From Methylobacterium sp. J-026 (lineage in GTDB: Bacteria > Pseudomonadota > Alphaproteobacteria > Rhizobiales > Beijerinckiaceae), in NCBI RefSeq assembly GCF_022829585.1, contig NZ_JAKSYC010000060.1, positions 1 to 36,751 on the forward strand: a stretch of 36,751 nucleotides of DNA. Reading direction: 5' to 3'. The notes beneath the pieces were generated by a model. It saw nothing but the letters and a program-made list of their open reading frames with translations. It had not been told where the DNA came from and made no database searches. The position numbers and the translations under genes are program-made. Positions 27,175 through 36,424 of this stretch are shown piece by piece; position 1 is the first letter of the stretch; each line of letters begins with the position of its first letter.

Positions 27175-28752
27175 ATGACCCTGCGCGGCGAGAACCTGAT
27201 CGGCGCCGAGTCCCGACGGGGAACCGAGGCGGCCTTCCGGGCCGTGGAGGCGGCGACGGGGCAATCCCTGGAGCCGGACTTCCCGGGGGCGGGCCCCGCC
27301 GACCTCGACCGGGCCTGCGCCCTGGCGGAGTCGGCCTTCGACACCTACCGCGAGACCGATCCGGAGACCCGGGCGGGCTTCCTGGAGGCGATTGCGGCCA
27401 ACATCCTGGCGATCGGCGACGAACTCGTCACCCGCTGCATGGCGGAGACCGGTCTGCCCCGCCCGCGGATCGAGGGCGAGCGCGCCCGGACCGCCGGGCA
27501 GCTGCGCCTGTTCGCCGGCGTGGTGCGCGAAGGCAGCGCCGTCGAGGCCCGCATCGACCCGGCCCTGCCGGACCGCACGCCGCTGCCGCGCCCGGACCTG
27601 CGCCTGCGACGCATCGCGGTCGGCCCGGTGGCGGTGTTCGGGGCGAGCAACTTCCCGCTGGCCTTCTCGGTGGCGGGCGGCGACACCGCCTCGGCGCTCG
27701 CGGCGGGCTGTCCGGTGATCGTCAAGGCGCATCCGGCCCATCCCGGCACCTCGGAACTGGTCGGCCGGGCCGTTCAGAAGGCGGTTGCCGCCTGCGGCCT
27801 GCCGGAGGGGGTGTTCTCGCTGCTGTTCGATGCCGGCCAGTCGATCGGGCAGGCGCTGGTGGCCGATCCCCGGATCGCCGCGGTGGGCTTCACCGGCTCG
27901 CGCCGGGGCGGCACGGCCCTGATGGCGATCGCGGCCGGACGCCCGACACCGGTCCCGGTCTACGCCGAGATGAGCAGCATCAACCCGGTGCTGCTGTTCC
28001 CGGGGGCGCTGGCGGAACGCGGCGCGGCGATCGGGCGGGCCTTCGCGGCCTCGCTGACGCTGGGCGCCGGGCAGTTCTGCACCAATCCGGGCCTGGTCCT
28101 GGCGCTGCCGGGGCCGGGCCTCGACGCCTTCCTGGAGGCCGCCGGGGCGGCCCTGCGGGAGAGCCCGGCCGCGACCATGCTGACCCCGGGCATCCAGCGC
28201 GCCTATCGTGAGGGTGTCGCGCGCGTGTCCGGGCACGCGGCCGTCACGCGCCTCGCCGAAGGGCCGGACGGCACGGCCACGCAGGGCCGGGCCAGCCTGT
28301 TCGCCACCGATTCGGATGCTTTCCTGGCGGATCCGGCGCTGCAGGCGGAGATGTTCGGCGCCGCGGCGCTGGTCGTCCGCTGCCCGGATTTCGCCGCGAT
28401 GCGCGCGGTGCTGGCGCATCTGGAGGGCCAGCTCACCGCCTCGCTCCACCTCGCCCCCGGGGACCATGCGGCCGCGCGCGACCTGCTGCCGCTCCTGGAG
28501 CGGCGGGTCGGGCGCATCCTGGTGGACGGCTTCGGGACCGGGGTCGAGGTGGCGCACGCCATGGTCCACGGCGGCCCCTACCCGGCGACTTCGGACGGGC
28601 GCACGACCTCGGTAGGCAGCCTCGCGATCGACCGGTTCCTGCGCCCGGTGAGCTATCAGGACGTCCCGGACGCCCTGCTGCCGCCGGCGCTCCAGGCGGC
28701 CAATCCGCTGGGCCTGCCCCGCCGGATCGACGGCGTCCCCGACCGCCGCTGA
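27175..28752 (+). CDS. Aldehyde dehydrogenase, 2-oxoglutarate-semialdehyde type
   Basis: This is an NAD(P)-dependent aldehyde dehydrogenase of 525 residues. The catalytic cysteine is Cys302 in [30 protein letters not shown] is the segment shared by 2,5-dioxovalerate (ketoglutarate semialdehyde) dehydrogenases, as is the Glu in [15 protein letters not shown]. These enzymes finish the non-phosphorylative pentose and hexarate routes by making 2-oxoglutarate. The frame opens at 27151, but AAGAGGA sits eight bases before the ATG at 27175, so I use that. It is the last gene of the plus-strand arm of the GntR locus and is followed by tRNA-Gln. Confidence 0.88.
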   Translation: MTLRGENLIGAESRRGTEAAFRAVEAATGQSLEPDFPGAGPADLDRACALAESAFDTYRETDPETRAGFLEAIAANILAIGDELVTRCMAETGLPRPRIEGERARTAGQLRLFAGVVREGSAVEARIDPALPDRTPLPRPDLRLRRIAVGPVAVFGASNFPLAFSVAGGDTASALAAGCPVIVKAHPAHPGTSELVGRAVQKAVAACGLPEGVFSLLFDAGQSIGQALVADPRIAAVGFTGSRRGGTALMAIAAGRPTPVPVYAEMSSINPVLLFPGALAERGAAIGRAFAASLTLGAGQFCTNPGLVLALPGPGLDAFLEAAGAALRESPAATMLTPGIQRAYREGVARVSGHAAVTRLAEGPDGTATQGRASLFATDSDAFLADPALQAEMFGAAALVVRCPDFAAMRAVLAHLEGQLTASLHLAPGDHAAARDLLPLLERRVGRILVDGFGTGVEVAHAMVHGGPYPATSDGRTTSVGSLAIDRFLRPVSYQDVPDALLPPALQAANPLGLPRRIDGVPDRR

Positions 28753-28769
28753 GGCGTCCGCCGAACGGC

Positions 28770-28798
28770 TTGCCAGGCAGGAGCGCGCCGTCTAGACA
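28770..28798 (+). promoter_or_regulatory. Candidate promoter of tRNA-Gln
   Basis: TTGCCA (28770-28775) and TAGACA (28793-28798) are separated by 17 bases and end 14 bases before the tRNA. The -35 is close to consensus; the -10 is weak, as is common in alphaproteobacteria. Confidence 0.45.
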
Positions 28799-28812
28799 GC
28801 GACCGCCTGCAT

Positions 28813-28887
<75 letters not shown>

Positions 28888-29230
28888 AGCTTTCGCTAAG
28901 GCGTTGATCGGATTGCAGTCGGTTGTCAGCCGTTGTTGCGGCGAAGCCGGTTGTGCGCAGAGCCGTCGCACACGCTTGTCCACAGGGGCAGGCCGTTGAT
29001 GATTTGTTCTAGCCTGTGCCATCGCGGGCCCGTTCTGTCAGGCACTCCCACCCCGACTCCGAAGCGGCGGCGTTCTGGGGCCAGCGTCGCGCGGGAGCAT
29101 CCCGTTCGACACGACGGATGATTTGGACACGGTCACATCGGCAGCGCTCGCATCGACGCCGTTCTCGGACTGGATTAAAGGGAGCGCACGCAGTGGGCGA
29201 AGGTCCGCGCGGTTCATCAGCCGACCAGCC
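28888..29230. other. Gap between tRNA-Gln and the glycan genes
   Basis: This 343-base stretch has no believable gene; the open frames are Arg/Pro/Ser-rich. I see no direct repeat of the tRNA 3' end here and no integrase. The frame of the next gene opens at 29123 but only becomes family-like at 29231. No convincing terminator follows the tRNA. Confidence 0.4.
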
Positions 29231-30913
29231 ATGCGCTATTTTTGCACCTACTTCGATGCGCGCTACCTCTCGCGCGGCTTGGCGATGTACCGCTCGCTCG
29301 CCCGTCACTGCCCGGCGTTCCGGCTCTACGTCCTCTGCCTGAACGACACCTGCTACGACGCCCTCAATCGGGCGGCGCTGCCGCATCTCGTGCCGATCCG
29401 GCTGCCTGATCTGGAGCAGTTCGATCCGGCCCTGGCGGCGGTCCGGGCCCGACGCCGCCGCGTCGAATATTATTTTACCCTGACACCGTCCCTGCCGCTC
29501 TTCATTCTCGCCGCCGATCCCGAGATCGATCTCATAACCTATATTGATGCTGATATACTTTTCTTCAGCACTCCAGAGCCAATCTATTCCGAGCTCGGCG
29601 ATCAGTCGATACTGATCATCGGACACCGCTTCTCCGAGCGCAACGCACATCGGGCGCAATATGGGCGCTACAACGTCGGATGGGTCACATGGCGGAACGA
29701 CCGCCAGGGGCGCGCCTGCCTCGACACGTACCGCGAGCGGTGCCTCGAATGGTGCTACGCCTTCCTGGAGAACGGCCGCTTCGCCGACCAGCGCTACCTC
29801 GACGCCTGGCCCGAGACGTTCAGCCGTCTGGTCGAGGCGCGCCACCGCGGCTGCAACGTGGCGCCCTGGAACATCGACACTGACCGGCTCATGCTGCGGG
29901 ACGGTCAAGTCTTCGTCGATGACGATCGGCTGATTTTCTATCACTTCCACGCGCTGAAGAGCACGACCGAACTCGATCTGTCGGGCATGGGCATCGATGA
30001 GTACGTCCCGAACCTGGCCGGCCTCGACCGTACGGTCATCTTCGGTTCGATCTACCTGCCGTATCTCCTGGCCCTGGCGGATGCGCGGGCCGAGATCGAG
30101 ACCCTCGGCTTTGCGGAGCCCGAGACGGTCGAGGCCGCGGTTCAGGTGCCGCTCTGGCGCGACAGCTTCGCCTGGTCGCATCAGGTCTCGGAGGCGCCGG
30201 CGTGGAACCGGCTGCCCGAGATCGATCCGCACCGCGCCCTGGCATGCCGGGCCGACGCCAGGGCCGAGGCCGAACGCGACGCGGGCGCCGCACGGCGTGT
30301 CGATCCCGGTGGACGCCTCCTCGATGCCGACGCCGTGCGCGAGCTGATCCTCGACCGTGTCTTTCGCGATGCCGTCGACGGCGGCCCGCTCGACGTCCTC
30401 GATTGGGGGGGCGCCCGCGCCGGCCTGCCGGCCCTTTCGCTGGCGCGCAGGCGCCGGGGAACGCGGACGCTGCGCTACCGCCTGCTCGATGCGCCGGTGC
30501 CGGCCGAAGACCTCGCGGAGGCCTATCCCGGTCTGGAGATCGTCCGCAGCCTCGCCGACGCCCTGCGTGAGCCGCCTCGCGTGATCCTGGCGGGCGCGCG
30601 CGTGTCGGAATGCGCGGACTGGCCCGCGATCCTTGCGCTGCTCCGGGGAAGCGGGGTGGCCTGGATCGTCCTCGACGTTCATACGACCACCGACCATGAC
30701 GGCCTACAGGCGCGCCGACGCGTCTGCGGATCCGCTTCGGTGCGGCCGATCTGGGTCCACAAGCGGCGGGAACTGGCCGAGGCTTTCGGCCGGCTCGGGC
30801 TGGCGGTCGCCGACGAATACGTCTGGTCGGATTCCGTCTACATCCAGGGGTGCGTCGAGAGTATCGACCACCGAACCATCGTGCTCCGGCGCGAGGGGAG
30901 TGATCGCGCATGA
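29231..30913 (+). CDS. Glycosyltransferase fused to a methyltransferase-like domain
   Basis: This 560-residue protein has two parts. Residues 1-280 are a GT-A-fold glycosyltransferase of GT8-like type: FCTYFDARYLSRGLAMYRSL at the N-terminus and the metal-binding D106-A-D108 in TYIDADILFF, then NVGWVTWRND and a FADQRYLD acceptor-side motif. Residues from about 385 have a methyltransferase-like core, VLDWGGARAG, with a later PIWVHKRRELAEAFGRLGL and EYVWSDSVY. The start is chosen by homology; no ribosome site is obvious. The stop overlaps the next gene by four bases (ATGA). The DNA around the DAD motif is unusually AT-rich (25 G/C of 60 in 29521-29580). It probably modifies a surface polysaccharide or protein glycan. 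Confidence 0.75.
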   Translation: MRYFCTYFDARYLSRGLAMYRSLARHCPAFRLYVLCLNDTCYDALNRAALPHLVPIRLPDLEQFDPALAAVRARRRRVEYYFTLTPSLPLFILAADPEIDLITYIDADILFFSTPEPIYSELGDQSILIIGHRFSERNAHRAQYGRYNVGWVTWRNDRQGRACLDTYRERCLEWCYAFLENGRFADQRYLDAWPETFSRLVEARHRGCNVAPWNIDTDRLMLRDGQVFVDDDRLIFYHFHALKSTTELDLSGMGIDEYVPNLAGLDRTVIFGSIYLPYLLALADARAEIETLGFAEPETVEAAVQVPLWRDSFAWSHQVSEAPAWNRLPEIDPHRALACRADARAEAERDAGAARRVDPGGRLLDADAVRELILDRVFRDAVDGGPLDVLDWGGARAGLPALSLARRRRGTRTLRYRLLDAPVPAEDLAEAYPGLEIVRSLADALREPPRVILAGARVSECADWPAILALLRGSGVAWIVLDVHTTTDHDGLQARRRVCGSASVRPIWVHKRRELAEAFGRLGLAVADEYVWSDSVYIQGCVESIDHRTIVLRREGSDRA

Positions 30914-32025
30914 AATACGCCGTCGTCGACACCGTCTATCAGGGCTACGTCAACCACCTTTATCAGGGTACCGGCCTCCACCGCCGCGAGTGGGCTTCGC
31001 AGTACCGGGCGACGGTGGATGGCGGCTTCCCGACGCTGAGTTCCTGGTCGGAGCCGCTCGAGGCCAAAGGCCATACGGTGCTCGACGTGTGGGCGAACCA
31101 CATGCCGCTCCAGCATCGCTGGTGCGTCGAGAACGGCGCCCTCGACCTGTTCGCGGACGCCAACCCGCCGATCGACGCGACCATGGAGGCGACACCGGAG
31201 GCGTTTCTGCAACCCTGGGCGCAATCGGGTTTCGTCGGGATCCTGCGCGAGCAGATCCGCCGCTTCCGGCCGGACGTGCTCGTGATCGGCAACCTGTTCG
31301 AGTTCGACACGGCCTTCCTGCGTTCGATCGCCGGCCATTACGGCGTGGCGATCGGCCAGCACGCGGCGGCCATCCCGTGGGGCGACCATTCCGGCTACCA
31401 GGCGATCATCTCGTCGCTGCCCAACCAAGTGCGCTACTTCGCGGGGCTCGGCCTCGACGCCTACGAGGTCCGCCTTGCCTTCGACCGGCGCCTGCTGCGC
31501 CATCTCAAGCCCGGGAGCGACCGCTTCGGTCTGATCTTCCCCGGGCAGGTCACGGACGAGCATGGCGGTCGCGCGCGGACCCTGCGGGCGCTCGCCGCCG
31601 CCATGGAGATCGACGTGTTCAGCGACAGCGCGGAGGCGCTCGGGACCGACACCCGGGCCCGCCTGCATCCGGCCCTGTGGGGTCTGGAGATGTATCAGGC
31701 GATGCGCGACAGCCGGATGGTGTTCAACTGCCACATCGACGCCGCGGGGGAATTCGCCAACAACCTGCGCCTCTACGAGGCGAGCGGCAGCGGTGCGCTG
31801 CTCCTGACGGACGCCAAGGTCAACATGGACCGCATCCTCGTGCCCGGTCGGGAATGCCTTGCCTTCGAGGGCCCGGAGGACGCCGTGCAGCTCGCGCGGC
31901 ACTACCTCACCCACGACGACGAGCGCCGGTCGATCGCCGAGGCCGGGACGGCCCGTGTGATGCGCGAGCACACCTACCATCACCGCGTCGAGGAGTTGAT
32001 CGCCGTGGCCGAACGCTATCTCTGA
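30910..32025 (+). CDS. GT-B glycosyltransferase-like protein (CgeB-like)
   Basis: This 371-residue protein begins with a Rossmann-like N-terminal half (KYAVVDTVYQGYVNHLY; later RFRPDVLVIGNLFEFD) and ends with a nucleotide-sugar-type half: LIFPGQVTDEHGGR, DVFSDSAEALG, and the CgeB/GT4-like block FANNLRLYEASGSGALLLTD followed by the acidic-loop segment LAFEGPEDAVQLA. It is cytoplasmic. GAGGGGAG stands seven bases before the ATG, which overlaps the preceding stop, so the two are translationally coupled. Together they would add successive residues to one glycan. Donor and acceptor are unknown. Confidence 0.78.
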   Translation: MKYAVVDTVYQGYVNHLYQGTGLHRREWASQYRATVDGGFPTLSSWSEPLEAKGHTVLDVWANHMPLQHRWCVENGALDLFADANPPIDATMEATPEAFLQPWAQSGFVGILREQIRRFRPDVLVIGNLFEFDTAFLRSIAGHYGVAIGQHAAAIPWGDHSGYQAIISSLPNQVRYFAGLGLDAYEVRLAFDRRLLRHLKPGSDRFGLIFPGQVTDEHGGRARTLRALAAAMEIDVFSDSAEALGTDTRARLHPALWGLEMYQAMRDSRMVFNCHIDAAGEFANNLRLYEASGSGALLLTDAKVNMDRILVPGRECLAFEGPEDAVQLARHYLTHDDERRSIAEAGTARVMREHTYHHRVEELIAVAERYL

Positions 32026-32082
32026 CCGTCCGCCGGCAGGATCCCGGCCCGCGGCCCCGTCGTGCCGCGGGCCTCGCGACGC

Positions 32083-32826
32083 TCAGCGCGCCCCGGCGAA
32101 CCAGCGGCTGAACGGCCAGAGGCGGGATCCGGCCGTCTTCCGCTCCGGAACAGGCCGGAAGACGTAGGTCGCGTTGTCGAGCGGACCGAGGTGCTCGATC
32201 ATCGCGTAACCGGTGTGCCAACTCAGGAAGTCGCGCTCGGCGATCTGCGTGCAGAGGTAGCGGATCTCGCAATCCTCGAATCCGGGCGGGAGCGGCCCGG
32301 GGCCGTTGTCGGCCAGGCGCGAGACCTGCTCGAAACTGTGCGTGACCCCGTCCGTGAGGTTGAGGCGCGCCCAGGCGACGACGGGGGCCCTCAGGGCGAG
32401 AAGGCGCGCCACCGTGTCCTTCGCGTCGGGGACGTATTGCAGGGCGCTCGACGAGTAGACGCAATCGACGCCTCCCAGCCATCGGCGGGCGGCGTCGATC
32501 GTATCGAAGTAGCGCAGATCCGGGTCGAGCCCCGCGCTCGCGGCCTTCCGCACCATCGCGGGCGTCTCCACGACCGCCCATTTCACGGCGATCCCCGTCG
32601 CGCGGGCCATCCTGTGGTGCAACCCGCAGGCACCCCCGAAGTCCAGGACGCGCACGGCGGCGGGTTTACCCAGCATCTCCTGCGCCAGCACCACGGCCCG
32701 GCGCGCCGAAGCATCGCTCGGGAAGCTCGAAAGCATCTCCGGGGTGACGCGGCGGCTCTTCTCGAAGACGACGTCGACCAGGAGCTGGTTCTCGTAGTCG
32801 GTCTGTTGCGGGGGGACGGGCGTCAT
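32083..32826 (-). CDS. TIGR04325-type putative methyltransferase
   Basis: This 247-residue, SAM-binding-type protein has motif I VLDFGGACGLHHR (60-72), a VVETPAMV strand, CVYSSSALQYVPD in motif IV position, and the family's ending ERDFLSWHTGYAMIEHLG followed by YVFRP. This family is found next to glycosyltransferases in O-antigen and exopolysaccharide loci, and methylation of a glycan is the usual guess. It converges with the CgeB-like gene (57 bases between the stops). An AGGAT precedes the ATG weakly. The C-terminal domain of the glycosyltransferase fusion at 29231 is a diverged relative of it. Confidence 0.82.
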   Translation of the reverse strand: MTPVPPQQTDYENQLLVDVVFEKSRRVTPEMLSSFPSDASARRAVVLAQEMLGKPAAVRVLDFGGACGLHHRMARATGIAVKWAVVETPAMVRKAASAGLDPDLRYFDTIDAARRWLGGVDCVYSSSALQYVPDAKDTVARLLALRAPVVAWARLNLTDGVTHSFEQVSRLADNGPGPLPPGFEDCEIRYLCTQIAERDFLSWHTGYAMIEHLGPLDNATYVFRPVPERKTAGSRLWPFSRWFAGAR

Positions 32827-32963
32827 CCGGGAGATCCTGCGCGGTCGATCGCGGCACCGTCCGCCGCCGGCCGGCCGCCTATCATGAAGGGGACGCGAAC
32901 GGCAAAGACGCGGCGCCCCGGGGGAGGGGCGATCGGAGGTATCCGGTTTCGGGACGCGTTGCC

Positions 32964-32993
32964 CCCTGAGACAGGTCGCGCAGGCTCTCAGGG
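32964..32993 (-). terminator. Hairpin downstream of the GT4 gene
   Basis: CCCTGAGA (32964-32971) pairs perfectly with TCTCAGGG (32986-32993) around a 14-base loop, 58 bases past the minus-strand stop at 33052. There is no T-tract. It may stabilise the transcript or help Rho-dependent ending. The rest of 32827-33051 holds nothing recognisable. Confidence 0.35.
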
Positions 32994-33051
32994 CAAGACG
33001 CAGCCCGAGCGGACTCGGTGCGGGGTGCCGGTCGCGATGCCCGGCCCCGCG

Positions 33052-35229
33052 CTAGACGCGCGGGATCGGGACCCGGAGCCGCCGGTAGCCCGTGCAGAAG
33101 CGCGACAGGAACGGCACCGTTCCGTTCCGGCGATCGTCGGCCGAACTGCGCCGCAGGATCGCGTCCGCGACAACGAGGCCGTCCCGCCGCCGCTCATCGT
33201 AGGCGAGCACGCCGGCGCCCTCGTCCGGCACGGCGTCGACCGCGCAATCCTGAATGCGCGGGTCGAATTCGGCGTAATCGGCGTCGCCGAACAGCCGGAG
33301 CGCCATGACGGCCGACTCGACCGCCGCCGCGCCATGGAAGCCGGGGCGCCCGTCACGAAAGGCCGTGATGAGCTGGAATTCCCGGTGATCGTAGCGAAGG
33401 CTGAAATCCTCGACCGCGGCCTCGCGGCTGGACGATTGGGCAGGATCGAAGCAGATCAGCTTGCGCGTGCGGGCGAACAGGGCGCGAAGGTCCGGGTCGT
33501 CGACGAGGCCGATCTCCAGACCCACGGTCACATCGGCCTCACCGCCGAACGCCGCCGCGTGCAGGGCGTCGATGTCGCCCGCCTCGCGCAGTGCCGCCCG
33601 ATCGGCCGGCGTCAGGTCGGCATAGATCACGAACACCGCGAGCCCCGCATAGCGGGGGGGCGAGAACCGGCTCGGAACCGGCAAGCCTCCGGGCGCCGAG
33701 GCCTTGGCGAACACCGCCGCCTCGATCGCCTCGGCGAGCTTGCCGACCATGGCGGCCGATGAGAAGTGTCGGGCCTGGACGAAGCCCTTCGCGGCCAGGT
33801 GGCGACGGCCCTCCGCGTCGGTCCAGAACCGCTCCAGATCGTCGGCCATCGCCACCGCGTTCGCAGCGGTGGCGAAATAGGCGACCGCGTCGCCGCAAAT
33901 CTCCGGAACCGCGGAGGTCCGGGTGGTCAGAACGGGGACGCCCAGCGCCATCGCGTCGACGAGGGGGATGCCGAACCCCTCGTACAGGCTCGGAAACACG
34001 AGGCCCCGCGCCCGTGTGACGAGGTCGAGCAGCTCGGATTCCGACATGAACGGGCGCAGATCGACGCTGTCGCCGACGCCGAGGGCGGCCGCGACCTGCG
34101 CGAGCCGGTCGCGGGCCGCCGGCCGGCTCGCCGTGTTGGTCAGTACGAGGGGGATCCGCACGCCGCGGCGCGCGAGAACGGCCACGGCCTGGACGAGGAT
34201 CTCGTGGTTCTTGTGCGGCCATGGCACGGCCGGATAGACGAGATAGGGGTCGCCCTCGCCGATCCCGGCGCGTCGGTTCCGCGCCTCGTCCTCGCTCAGG
34301 CCGCTGTCTTCGGCCATGAAACCGGCGAGGTGGGCGACCGTGATCCGGTCTGCCCCGTAGAACGCCGTCAGGTTGTCCCGCTCGTAGGCGGAGATGGCCA
34401 CCAGCCGGTCCGAGCGGTCGATGGCGTAGCTGTATTCGGCCACGCGGGATTTCATGTCGGCCTGTGCGAACAACCACGGCATGCGCAGGTGCTGCAGGTC
34501 GAGGACGAGGCTGATCACGGCGACGCGCGGGTCGATCGTCGTCGGCCGCAGGCCGTTCAGGGGATCGACGTAGCACTCGCACCACGCGATCAGCTGGCGC
34601 AGGTCGACGTTGTTGTCCGACTGGACGACGCTGAAGCCGACCTCCGGAAATCGCGCGATCAGATCCGTCCAGTAGGGCGGGATCGCGGCCCGCAATTCCA
34701 CCCGCCGGGGCAGATGGGCGAGGAGGGCCAGCGCGAGGCGGCCCGCACCGCCGGAACCCCGGTTCTCCGGCAGGAGGCGAACGAGGTTCAGCGCCACGCG
34801 CAGGCGCCGATGCGGCAGCGGCGCCTGCGCCGTGCGGTCCTCCGCACGCGCGGTACGCACCTCCGCAAGGTCCGCCTGCAATGTGACCCGGCGCAGGCGG
34901 AAGCGGGGGCCCGCACGCTCGAAGGGATCGAGGCGCAGCCGACGGACCGGCCGGTCCAGGACAATGACCGCCGTCGTCTCCCCGTCCCTCCAATCGAAGC
35001 GGATCGGCTGGCACTCCTCGGCACGGAAACCCTGACCGGTATCCGCGTAGAGTTCGGCGCCCGCCGCCTCCTCCAGGCCAGTCCCGGGCTCGGCGGTCAA
35101 CCGGTAGCGGCCCGCCGCGATCCGGCGGCCGAAGGGGCGTGCGAGCAGGAGTTGAGGATCATCGCCCGTTGCCAACCACCAATCGCCGTCGCGCTGCAGG
35201 TCGTGGAGCGGCCGGATCGTCAGGCGCAT
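33052..35229 (-). CDS. Three-part GT4-like glycosyltransferase
   Basis: This 725-residue protein has three parts. Residues 1-125 are strand-rich (RFGRRIAAGRYRLTA and following), possibly a carbohydrate- or lipid-interacting beta-sandwich. Residues 140-510 are a GT-B/GT4 retaining transferase: VALNLVRLLPENRGSGGAGR, YPAVPWPHKNHEILVQA, and FPSLYEGFGIPLVDAMALG. The E-X7-E pattern has Glu417 but Asp425 in the second place. Residues 540-725 form a further domain I cannot place (SFRP-like start, then FDPAQSSSREAAVEDFSLRY). There is no membrane helix. A weak AGCGGA precedes the ATG. It is probably part of surface polysaccharide assembly; the donor sugar is unknown. Confidence 0.8.
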   Translation of the reverse strand: MRLTIRPLHDLQRDGDWWLATGDDPQLLLARPFGRRIAAGRYRLTAEPGTGLEEAAGAELYADTGQGFRAEECQPIRFDWRDGETTAVIVLDRPVRRLRLDPFERAGPRFRLRRVTLQADLAEVRTARAEDRTAQAPLPHRRLRVALNLVRLLPENRGSGGAGRLALALLAHLPRRVELRAAIPPYWTDLIARFPEVGFSVVQSDNNVDLRQLIAWCECYVDPLNGLRPTTIDPRVAVISLVLDLQHLRMPWLFAQADMKSRVAEYSYAIDRSDRLVAISAYERDNLTAFYGADRITVAHLAGFMAEDSGLSEDEARNRRAGIGEGDPYLVYPAVPWPHKNHEILVQAVAVLARRGVRIPLVLTNTASRPAARDRLAQVAAALGVGDSVDLRPFMSESELLDLVTRARGLVFPSLYEGFGIPLVDAMALGVPVLTTRTSAVPEICGDAVAYFATAANAVAMADDLERFWTDAEGRRHLAAKGFVQARHFSSAAMVGKLAEAIEAAVFAKASAPGGLPVPSRFSPPRYAGLAVFVIYADLTPADRAALREAGDIDALHAAAFGGEADVTVGLEIGLVDDPDLRALFARTRKLICFDPAQSSSREAAVEDFSLRYDHREFQLITAFRDGRPGFHGAAAVESAVMALRLFGDADYAEFDPRIQDCAVDAVPDEGAGVLAYDERRRDGLVVADAILRRSSADDRRNGTVPFLSRFCTGYRRLRVPIPRV

Positions 35230-35304
35230 GTCCGCTCAACCGGTCGTCCGGGCGACGGGGGTCGATTGCGGACCGAAGGGGTGGATTCAGAGGTCACACC
35301 GCGC

Positions 35305-35760
35305 TCACAAGCCGGTCTCGAAGAAATCGGAGACGACCTCAGCCATGCGGGCAGCCAGCCGGTCCTGTGACGCCGCCGCGAAGCGCGCGCCCATTTCTCC
35401 GCGCAGGTCGGCGACATCGCTGAAGGCACCATCCCTGATCCATACCTCGTTGCCCTGGAACGTGAAGGGGATCGCGCGCGTGCGTGTCTCCTGCAGCGAG
35501 TGGCCTGGCCGCTCCGCCCGAAACTCGCCGACCATCGTCTCGTTGATGCGATTGACGAACGGGATGCAGATGTAGACCTTCGCCTCGGGATGATAGCCAG
35601 CCCGCACGATCGCATCCATGGCGTCGATCGTGCCCCACAGCGCGGCGAAAGCGGCCCGGATCTCGTCGTAGATCTCGGCGTCCGTGCGCGGCTCGACGGG
35701 CTTCGGCGCTGCGGCGATGCGCGCCCGGAATGCGATCAGCGGGTCATCGGGCGTCGTCAC
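35305..35760 (-). CDS. Unrecognised 151-residue protein
   Basis: I do not recognise the family. The protein is soluble-looking and mixed alpha/beta: a helix of about 25-50 (DAEIYDEIRAAFAALWGTID), strands in KVYICIPFVNRI and VWIRDGAFSD, and a final helix (LAARMAEVVSDFF). It has no signal peptide or membrane segment. The start is GTG with AGAGG ten bases upstream. It lies 75 bases before the GT4-like gene on the same strand and is probably co-transcribed with it, so it may belong to the same glycan system. Internal conservation and lack of stops make it a believable gene. Confidence 0.6.
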   Translation of the reverse strand: MTTPDDPLIAFRARIAAAPKPVEPRTDAEIYDEIRAAFAALWGTIDAMDAIVRAGYHPEAKVYICIPFVNRINETMVGEFRAERPGHSLQETRTRAIPFTFQGNEVWIRDGAFSDVADLRGEMGARFAAASQDRLAARMAEVVSDFFETGL

Positions 35761-36424
35761 GATCGCACAACCTCTGTTCGGTCGCTGGAGCGAGGCCCGG
35801 CAGGCGGGCGCCTCCGTGGGCCACTACGGCAGTGCCGAGCCGGTGTCGAGCGCATCGCCTTCCGCCGTCGCTCGCAGGCCGGATTTGGTGATGCGCGCGA
35901 TGGCTGGTCTTCACCGGCGCCCAGAACCCTTGACCCGACGCGCGCGCTTGGACCGATCCGGCATCGCCCTCGGCGGCACGAGGGTTTCATGGACGGATTC
36001 TCGGGCTCGACGGGACAAACGCTATGCCCGGCTTCTGTGACGCTGGCCCAGGTGACCCGAATGCGCCGGGGGAGGGCGCCCTATCCGCCAGGGATTCGAT
36101 ACACGGTTCGGACTTGCGCTTGAGCCCGTGCCACATCATTCGACAATGCGCCCCGTCGATGGGCGTTCGATCGCCCGCGAAGCAGCTCTTGAGGTCGAGG
36201 GGCGCAGGATCCCCCGCTTCCGCCGGAGCGATCCGACATCACATGACGTCGGTACCGGCTCCAGCGGGCATGGCGGACGCGCTTGTCCTGATCGTCCACG
36301 AAAGGCTAAGAGCGCCCCTCGTGGACGGCGTGCTGGGAGAACGGGATCCACCCGGAGTCGGGTCGAAACCCTTATCAGGTGCATATGCGTCCGTCCCGGC
36401 TGCATGGCCCTCGGAACCTCCACT
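35761..36424. other. Gene-poor stretch at the end of the glycan region
   Basis: In 664 bases I find no gene I can support. Open frames in several phases have Arg/Pro/Ser-rich translations and no family motif. A perfect 9-bp inverted repeat (36293-36327) lies near its right end. The stretch may be decayed sequence, since it leads into a broken epimerase gene, and probably also holds the promoter of the minus-strand pair that starts at 35760. Confidence 0.4.
36293..36327. repeat. Short perfect inverted repeat
   Basis: CGTCCACGA (36293-36301) and TCGTGGACG (36319-36327) are exact inverted copies with 17 bases between. No T-tract is present. It could be a transcript hairpin or a remnant of a mobile sequence; nothing decides between these. 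Confidence 0.4.

Noticed and set aside
25393..28569. A 1058-codon open frame on the minus strand opposite the ThDP and aldehyde dehydrogenase genes
   Set aside because: Low-complexity Arg/Gly/His/Asp translation with no motif. High-GC genes often leave the opposite strand open.
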